11,306 nt of DNA. Origin: an uncultured Clostridium sp. (GTDB taxonomy: Bacteria > Bacillota > Clostridia > Lachnospirales > Lachnospiraceae). This document shows positions 7,033 through 11,306 of the stretch, one piece after another (the stretch's first letter is position 1; the number at the start of each line of letters is the position of its first letter). The position numbers were made by a program, and so were the translations under genes. The stretch is taken from the NCBI GenBank assembly GCA_900541315.1, contig UQJF01000101.1, positions 1 to 11,306 of the forward strand, given 5' to 3'. The notes beneath the pieces were generated by a model. The model saw only the letters and a program-made list of their open reading frames with translations, was not told where the DNA came from and made no database searches.

Positions 7033-7914
7033 TTAAAGTTCCTGGGCTAGCCTGATAAATTCAGCCATTTCTCTTGTGACCCATTTGTCCTTGTGATAAA
7101 GGATCTGGCGCCAGGTGCGGATAGAAAACTTTTTAACAGATAAAATACGTAGATAACCTTCAGAAACTGCTTTTTCCACTGTAAAGCGGGGCAGAAAGGT
7201 AATGCCTGTATTCTGCTTTAAAAACTGAAGGATAAAATCGGTATTTCCAATCTCCAGATAAGGCTGAAGGCTTTTGCCCATAGCAGCCAGATACTGCTCC
7301 AGGATCAGGCGGTAACTGGCATTTTTTTCTGTTACTACCATAGGATAAGATAAAACATCATCCAGGCTTAAAGGTTCTGATCTCTGGGCAAGGGGATGGT
7401 CTGCTGTAGCTGCAAACACGATCTCTTCCGGTTCTTCTAAAACTTTTTCCCATTTCACATCATAAACACGTTTATCCATAAAATACACCAGATCCAGCTG
7501 GTTGCCATTGATCTGTTCTAACAGCTGATCCGGGGAATCGGTGCGGATGCTTATATTTACCTCAGGGTGCAGTTTATGATATTCCGTCAGCAGGGAAGGA
7601 AAGAGGGAAGCACAGATGGACTCAATGGTTCCGATACAAAGATGCCCGTTTAATTTCTGGGGGTGTGATACAGCATCCTTTGCCTGGGCGATATCCCGCA
7701 TAATAGAGGCAGCATGGTCATAAAAAACACTGCCCTGGTGTGTCAGTGAGGTCTGCTTGCCAATGCGGTCAAACAGGTGGACGCCCAGCTCCTGTTCTAA
7801 CTGCTTGATCTGAATAGTAACAGCTGCCTGAGAGTAGCCTAATACCTTGGCGGCCTTTGAAAAACTCTGTAGTTTAGCTACCTGAAGAAAGGTAGAAAGT
7901 TCACGAAATTCCAT
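7033..7914 (-). CDS. LysR-family transcriptional regulator divergent from CyuA-like gene
   Basis: A 293-residue LysR-type regulator. The DNA-binding domain (about 1-60) shows LQSFSKAAKVLGYSQAAVTI and HLFDR. The effector domain (about 90-293) starts GHLCIGTIESICASLFPSLL and contains the FILQFLKQNTGITFLPRF segment typical of the second subdomain. The ribosome site is AAAGGA (complement of 7923-7928), eight bases before the ATG. It is transcribed away from the UPF0597/CyuA-like gene at 8082, with a 167-base shared spacer holding an inverted repeat. By the usual LysR arrangement it probably controls that divergent gene and itself; the ligand could then be cysteine, serine or a metabolite of them (inference). 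No terminator is evident between it and the second LysR gene. Confidence 0.93.
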   Translation of the reverse strand: MEFRELSTFLQVAKLQSFSKAAKVLGYSQAAVTIQIKQLEQELGVHLFDRIGKQTSLTHQGSVFYDHAASIMRDIAQAKDAVSHPQKLNGHLCIGTIESICASLFPSLLTEYHKLHPEVNISIRTDSPDQLLEQINGNQLDLVYFMDKRVYDVKWEKVLEEPEEIVFAATADHPLAQRSEPLSLDDVLSYPMVVTEKNASYRLILEQYLAAMGKSLQPYLEIGNTDFILQFLKQNTGITFLPRFTVEKAVSEGYLRILSVKKFSIRTWRQILYHKDKWVTREMAEFIRLAQEL

Positions 7915-7942
7915 GAAAACAGTCCTTTCACATCCATAAAAA

Positions 7943-7965
7943 ATTTTAAACTATATATTTAAAAT
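7943..7965. promoter_or_regulatory. Candidate LysR operator in divergent spacer
   Basis: ATTTTAAA (7943-7950) and TTTAAAAT (7958-7965) form a perfect 8-bp-arm inverted repeat with a 7-base spacer, containing the T-N11-A geometry that LysR proteins bind. An imperfect palindrome, TGTTAAATTTTACA, follows at 7965-7978 and runs into the -35 box proposed for the divergent gene. The AT-rich background makes chance repeats more likely than usual. Confidence 0.5.
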
Positions 7966-7972
7966 GTTAAAT

Positions 7973-8001
7973 TTTACATCGGGTTATTTCTATGTTACAT
8001 T
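7973..8001 (+). promoter_or_regulatory. Possible promoter of CyuA-like gene
   Basis: TTTACA (7973-7978) and TACATT (7996-8001) are 17 bases apart. The -10 box is weak, which fits a promoter that needs an activator such as the divergent LysR protein. The candidate operator abuts the -35 box. Confidence 0.35.
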
Positions 8002-8081
8002 AAGTAAAGAGAGAAATCAAGAACAAATATAAACAGGATAAATGATCAAAAACAAACAAAAGAAGTCGGAGGCTGTGAACA

Positions 8082-9359
8082 ATGGAAAAAACAAATGAAA
8101 AGTATAGTGCGTATATCCAGATCCTTAAAGAAGAGTTGATCCCTGCTATGGGATGTACAGAACCTATTGCTTTAGCTTATGCAGCAGCAGTTGCAAAGAA
8201 AGTGCTGGGACAGATGCCTGAGAGAGTAGCGATCGGTGCCAGCGGAAGCATTATCAAAAATGTGAAATCAGTTATTGTCCCAAATACAGATCATTTAAAG
8301 GGTATTCCGGCAGCAGCAGCGGCAGGTATTGTTGCAGGTGATCCGGATAAAGAACTGGAAGTTATCGCTCATGTTACAGAAGACCAGGTAAAGGAAATGA
8401 GGGAATTCCTGGATAAGACTCCTATTTCTGTAGAACATGTGGATAATGGGCTTACATTTGAAATCGTGGTAACTCTTTTTAAGGGAGATGACTACGCAAA
8501 GGTACGTATTGTAAACTACCATACCAATATTGTTCTGGTTGAAAAGAACGGTGAGATCTTACAGCAGACAGAAGTAAAAGGCGAAAGCGAAGAAGGGCTT
8601 ACAGACAGAAGCCTTTTAAATATGAAAGATATCTGGGATTTTATTAATACAGTAGATGTAGAAGATATCAAACCAGTTTTAAAACGTCAGATTGAGTATA
8701 ACTGGACTATTGCAGAGGAGGGCATCAAGGGAAATTATGGTGCAAACATTGGTAAGGTCCTGTTAGATATGGAAGGAACCAATGTACGTGTCCGTGCCAA
8801 AGCAATGGCAGCAGCAGGTTCTGATGCACGTATGAATGGATGTGAACTGCCTGTAGTCATTAACTCTGGGAGCGGAAATCAGGGAATCACAGTTTCAGTT
8901 CCGGTTATCGTATATGCAAAGGAGTTAAATGTAGGAGAAGAGAAGATGTACCGTGCTCTTGCTTTATCTAACCTGGCAGCGATCCATCAGAAGACTCCTA
9001 TTGGCCGTCTCTCTGCATATTGTGGCGCAGTCAGTGCAGGTGCAGGTGCAGGCGCTGGTATCGCATATCTTTGCGGTGGTGGTTTTAAGGAGATTACCCA
9101 TACAATAGTAAATGCATTGGCTATCGTATCTGGTATTGTCTGTGACGGTGCAAAAGCTTCCTGTGCAGCTAAGATCGCATCAGCAGTAGAAGCAGGTATC
9201 TTAGGATACAATATGTACATCAGAGGCCAGCAGTTCTACGGCGGTGACGGAATTGTTACCAAGGGTGTAGAAGAAACCTTAAAGAATGTAGGCCGTCTTG
9301 GAAAAGAAGGAATGAAAGAAACAAATGAAGAGATCATTAAGATCATGATTGGAGAATAA
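8082..9359 (+). CDS. UPF0597 family: L-cysteine desulfidase (CyuA/CdsB/YhaM-like) / L-serine dehydratase alpha-like
   Basis: A 425-residue member of the UPF0597 family. Characterised relatives (MJ1025 CdsB, E. coli CyuA) are [4Fe-4S] enzymes that break L-cysteine into pyruvate, ammonia and sulfide; annotation pipelines also call them serine dehydratase alpha-subunit-like. Family landmarks visible here are MGCTEPIALAYAAA (Cys25), ASGSIIKNVKSVIVPNT (53-69), NGCELPVVINSGSGNQG (Cys254), CGAVSAGAGAGAGIAYLCGG (Cys314, Cys331) and VCDGAKASCAAK (Cys354, Cys361). Cys314, Cys354 and Cys361 are the likeliest cluster ligands, by analogy with bacterial iron-sulfur serine dehydratases. No transmembrane segment or signal peptide is needed, so it is cytosolic. 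The ribosome site GGAGG is at 8068-8072. A LysR gene diverges from it. Cysteine versus serine preference cannot be decided from sequence. Confidence 0.9.
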   Translation: MEKTNEKYSAYIQILKEELIPAMGCTEPIALAYAAAVAKKVLGQMPERVAIGASGSIIKNVKSVIVPNTDHLKGIPAAAAAGIVAGDPDKELEVIAHVTEDQVKEMREFLDKTPISVEHVDNGLTFEIVVTLFKGDDYAKVRIVNYHTNIVLVEKNGEILQQTEVKGESEEGLTDRSLLNMKDIWDFINTVDVEDIKPVLKRQIEYNWTIAEEGIKGNYGANIGKVLLDMEGTNVRVRAKAMAAAGSDARMNGCELPVVINSGSGNQGITVSVPVIVYAKELNVGEEKMYRALALSNLAAIHQKTPIGRLSAYCGAVSAGAGAGAGIAYLCGGGFKEITHTIVNALAIVSGIVCDGAKASCAAKIASAVEAGILGYNMYIRGQQFYGGDGIVTKGVEETLKNVGRLGKEGMKETNEEIIKIMIGE

Positions 9360-9407
9360 GTAATAGTTTTCCCAACCCTGGCGGGAAATACGGCAGATTT
9401 AATTAAA

Positions 9408-9450
9408 AAGAAAAGCCCTGAGCACGTTTTATGGTGTGTTCAGGGCTCTT
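9408..9450. terminator. Bidirectional terminator between CyuA-like and HicB-like genes
   Basis: AGCCCTGA (9414-9421) pairs with TCAGGGCT (9440-9447), and GCAC/GTGT can extend the stem. The minus-strand tail is strongly T-rich (complement of the A-rich run at about 9402-9413), so it mainly terminates the HicB-like gene. The plus-strand tail (CTCTTTG) is weaker but may still end the CyuA-like transcript. Confidence 0.8.
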
Positions 9451-9470
9451 TGCGCTTGTGCAGTAGTCTG

Positions 9471-9746
9471 TCAGTCATTATCTGGCAGCAGCTTGATAAT
9501 AACCATAATATTCTTAATGAACATGCCCTCTTTCAGCTCAATGTCATCTACATGGGTGGAAGGCGGGATCTCGCAGGTATCTTCCAGCTCTGCGGTGATC
9601 CAGTTGCGGGCTGCGTCCCTTGCATTTTCTACAGCATCTTCTAAATCCGGTCCATCTGCCTCGCAGCATTCCAGATCCGGGAATTCCACATGAAAACCAT
9701 TGTCTTTTTCATGAGGGGTAAAAACAGCGGGATATACAAATGTCAT
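9471..9746 (-). CDS. HicB-like domain protein without HicA partner
   Basis: A 91-residue protein whose first about 60 residues fit the HicB/UPF0150 fold: YPAVFTPHEKDNGFHVEFPDL, then a helix rich in Asp/Ala (GPDLEDAVENARDAARNWI). HicB proteins are usually antitoxins that neutralise the HicA RNase and repress their operon through a C-terminal DNA-binding domain. Here the tail (about 61-91, IELKEGMFIKNIMVIIKLLP) is short and shows no ribbon-helix-helix or helix-turn-helix. No HicA-sized gene lies on either side, so it is a solitary HicB-like protein whose role is open. The ribosome site AGGAGGAG (complement of 9753-9760) is excellent, supporting that it is expressed. It diverges from hydF. Confidence 0.85.
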   Translation of the reverse strand: MTFVYPAVFTPHEKDNGFHVEFPDLECCEADGPDLEDAVENARDAARNWITAELEDTCEIPPSTHVDDIELKEGMFIKNIMVIIKLLPDND

Positions 9747-9799
9747 AACAGGCTCCTCCTGGTGTTTCCTAATATTCGGGTTTCCCCGTGTGTTTATGT

Positions 9800-9828
9800 A
9801 TTATACTCTATTTATATAGGAAAAGCAA
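9800..9828 (-). promoter_or_regulatory. Promoter of the HicB-like gene
   Basis: On the minus strand, TTGCTT (complement of 9823-9828) and a perfect TATAAT (complement of 9800-9805) are separated by 17 bases, giving a leader of about 45 bases. Confidence 0.7.
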
Positions 9829-9839
9829 ATATTGCTTTT
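9821..9839. promoter_or_regulatory. Palindrome covering the HicB-like gene's -35 box
   Basis: AAAAGCAA (9821-9828) and TTGCTTTT (9832-9839) are perfect inverted 8-bp arms with a 3-base spacer. One arm contains the -35 hexamer of the HicB-like gene, an arrangement expected for a repressor site. It lies about 26 bases upstream of the hydF -35 box. The binding protein is unknown. Confidence 0.45.
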
Positions 9840-9864
9840 TCTGCAAAAATGACTTAAAAACCCT

Positions 9865-9893
9865 TTGAAAAACAGTCCTCATGCAAGTATAAT
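9865..9893 (+). promoter_or_regulatory. Promoter of hydF
   Basis: TTGAAA (9865-9870) and a perfect TATAAT (9888-9893) are 17 bases apart, placing the transcript start near 9900 and a leader of about 36 bases before the hydF ATG. Confidence 0.75.
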
Positions 9894-9935
9894 AACCACA
9901 AAGCAGACGAGCAGCACAGAAAGGCAGGTACAGAT

Positions 9936-11147
9936 ATGGGAATGAACGAAACTCCATCAGGAGAACGGATACATATAAGTTTTTTCGGCAGAAGAAACGC
10001 AGGGAAATCCAGTGTATTAAATGCAGTGATCGGACAGGAACTGGCAGTGGTATCAGACGTAAAGGGAACCACTACGGATCCGGTCTATAAATCCATGGAA
10101 TTGCTTCCTTTAGGCCCGGTAACGGTGATCGATACTCCTGGTATTGATGATGAAGGCGAGCTGGGTGCATTAAGGGTAAGAAAAAGCTATCAGGTGTTGA
10201 ATAAAACAGACATTGCAGTGATCGTTGTGGACAGCCAGACTGGTTTTGGGACAGAAGAGGAAAAGCTTCTTAATAAGATAAAGGATAAGCAGATCCCCTG
10301 TATTGTGGTATTTAATAAGATCGACCGGGCGGTCTGTCCAAGGACTGCACCGGAAAACATCCCGGTCCTTGCAGTTAGTGCCCGCACAAAAGAAGGCATT
10401 ACAGAGTTAAAAGAAACGATCGCAAAAGCAGCAAAAACAGAAGCGGTTTCAAAACCATTGGTAGCTGACCTGTTAAATCCTTCTGATTTTGTGGTTTTAG
10501 TAGTTCCTATTGACAAAGCAGCTCCCAAAGGCCGTCTGATCCTTCCACAGCAGCAGACTATCCGCGATATTTTAGAGGCAGGTGCTGTTTCTATTGTAGT
10601 AAAGGACAATGAACTGAAAAACACACTGGAAAATATTGGGAAAAAGCCAAAGCTGGTGATCACTGACAGCCAGGCGTTTGGAAAAGTCTCAAAAGATACA
10701 CCAGAAGATATCCTGCTTACCTCCTTTTCTATCCTCTTTGCCAGATACAAAGGGGAACTGGAGATCATGATCTCTGGCGTGGCGGCTTTAAATAAGATAA
10801 AAACCGGCGATAAGATCCTGATCTCAGAAGGATGTACCCACCACAGACAGTGCGGCGACATTGGAACCGTAAAACTGCCGGACTGGATCCGCCAGTTCAC
10901 AAAATCAGAACCGGAATTTACCTTTACCTCCGGTACGGAATTTCCGGATGATCTGGGCCAATATAAGCTGATCATACACTGCGGCGGCTGTATGTTAAAT
11001 GGAAAAGAAATGAAGTACCGTATTAAATGTGCCTGCGACCAGAATGTTCCTATTACTAACTACGGAATGACCATCGCGTATATCCACGGTGTCTTAGAAC
11101 GCAGCCTGGAACCATTCCCGCAGGCGGCAGCCCTGCTTTATGGCTAA
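9936..11147 (+). CDS. hydF: [FeFe] hydrogenase H-cluster maturation GTPase HydF
   Basis: A 403-residue HydF, the GTPase scaffold on which the 2Fe subcluster made with HydE and HydG is completed and passed to [FeFe] hydrogenase. The N-terminal GTPase domain has the P-loop GRRNAGKS (18-25), the G2 threonines GTTTD (44-48), G3 DTPG (66-69), G4 NKID (127-130) and G5 SAR (148-150). The C-terminal iron-sulfur domain has the HydF signature CxH...HCxxC: Cys300-Thr-His302, then His348-Cys349-Gly-Gly-Cys352. The middle dimerisation region spans about 180-290. GGCAGG (9923-9928) serves the ATG at 9936. Length and motifs are normal. hydE, hydG and the hydrogenase gene are not in the window, so this is a stand-alone hydF with its own promoter. 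Confidence 0.97.
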   Translation: MGMNETPSGERIHISFFGRRNAGKSSVLNAVIGQELAVVSDVKGTTTDPVYKSMELLPLGPVTVIDTPGIDDEGELGALRVRKSYQVLNKTDIAVIVVDSQTGFGTEEEKLLNKIKDKQIPCIVVFNKIDRAVCPRTAPENIPVLAVSARTKEGITELKETIAKAAKTEAVSKPLVADLLNPSDFVVLVVPIDKAAPKGRLILPQQQTIRDILEAGAVSIVVKDNELKNTLENIGKKPKLVITDSQAFGKVSKDTPEDILLTSFSILFARYKGELEIMISGVAALNKIKTGDKILISEGCTHHRQCGDIGTVKLPDWIRQFTKSEPEFTFTSGTEFPDDLGQYKLIIHCGGCMLNGKEMKYRIKCACDQNVPITNYGMTIAYIHGVLERSLEPFPQAAALLYG

Positions 11148-11184
11148 AGGGACATTTGATCAGACTGTGACATCCATAATAAAT

Positions 11185-11206
11185 GCAAACAGCTGTGTTG
11201 CTTTTC
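11185..11206 (+). terminator. Weak possible terminator after hydF
   Basis: GCAAACA (11185-11191) can pair with TGTgTTGC (11194-11201) with one bulge, followed by TTTTC. The stem is short and its loop of two bases is tight, so this is a weak call; the stronger hairpins further on may instead end the transcript or protect its 3' end. Confidence 0.3.
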
Positions 11207-11213
11207 ACGGGTA

Positions 11214-11237
11214 GGAATTTTCTGAACTGAAAATTCC
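11214..11237. repeat. Inverted repeat downstream of hydF (first hairpin)
   Basis: GGAATTTTC (11214-11222) and GAAAATTCC (11229-11237) are perfect 9-bp arms around a 6-base loop. The sequence runs directly into CCGTATGATACAG (11236-11248), which closely matches the CCGTATGAATACA flank found after ilvC. There is no T-tract. Confidence 0.7.
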
Positions 11238-11258
11238 GTATGATACAGTTATGACCGC

Positions 11259-11298
11259 GGATTTTGCCGATTCGGAATGCGGAGCATCGGCAAAATCC
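11259..11298. repeat. Inverted repeat downstream of hydF (second hairpin)
   Basis: GGATTTTGCCGAT (11259-11271) and ATCGGCAAAATCC (11286-11298) are perfect 13-bp arms around a 14-base loop, TCGGAATGCGGAGC. The loop resembles that of the hairpin after ilvC (GAAGCGGA versus GAATGCGGA). No T-tract follows; the window ends eight bases later, so what it borders is not visible. Confidence 0.75.
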
Positions 11299-11306
11299 TG
11301 TTACAG

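Noticed and set aside
9436..9693. Plus-strand open frames over the HicB-like gene
   Set aside because: They overlap the 9414-9447 terminator and are antisense to the HicB-like gene, which has a strong ribosome site and promoter; the plus-strand frames have neither.
10190..10975. 261-codon open frame on the minus strand inside hydF
   Set aside because: It is fully antisense to an unmistakable HydF with intact motifs, is Ser/Phe/Ile-rich as typical of antisense shadows, and has no ribosome site or family resemblance.

Overview
The window reads as a chromosomal segment of an anaerobic Clostridia-type Firmicute, most likely a gut Lachnospiraceae member. The reasons are the moderate GC content, the strong AGGAGG-type ribosome sites, the Clostridia-style short ketol-acid reductoisomerase, and two markers of strict anaerobiosis: HydF (maturation of [FeFe] hydrogenase) and an iron-sulfur L-cysteine desulfidase / L-serine dehydratase-like enzyme. 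No rRNA, tRNA, CRISPR array, IS element, phage gene or plasmid gene was seen. The genus assignment is inference.

Layout. (1) 78-1022 is a membrane-anchored SPFH/band-7 protein closed by a long hairpin terminator. (2) 1118-4092 is a same-strand, tightly spaced set: a MATE efflux pump, the NADH pyrophosphatase NudC and a HAD-family phosphatase. (3) 4126-5880 is a branched-chain amino acid block: a strong promoter, a leader hairpin, ilvN (acetolactate synthase regulatory subunit) and ilvC (ketol-acid reductoisomerase); no ilvB lies in the window. (4) 5881-6004 is a structured intergenic region: a perfect 24-bp palindrome, a hairpin with an alternative fold, and a bidirectional terminator. (5) 6022-7914, minus strand, holds two tandem LysR regulators, the first-transcribed one divergent from the next gene. 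(6) 8082-9359 is the UPF0597/CyuA-CdsB family enzyme. (7) 9471-9746, minus strand, is a small HicB-like protein without a HicA partner. (8) 9936-11147 is hydF, divergent from the HicB-like gene and with its own near-consensus promoter. (9) 11148-11306 has no gene but two strong hairpins that share sequence with the ilvC 3' region.

How the genes work together. ilvN and ilvC act at consecutive steps of valine/leucine/isoleucine synthesis. NudC and the HAD phosphatase could act in series on dinucleotide cleavage products, which is inference from gene order. The LysR at 7033-7914 is the natural candidate regulator of the cysteine/serine-degrading enzyme, because the two genes diverge from one spacer carrying an 8-bp-arm inverted repeat. 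HydF implies that HydE, HydG and an [FeFe] hydrogenase are encoded elsewhere.

I did not find a clearly new multi-gene system. The observation most worth following is the pair of hairpin-rich intergenic elements (5881-5950 and 11214-11306), whose stems differ but whose loop and flank motifs match.
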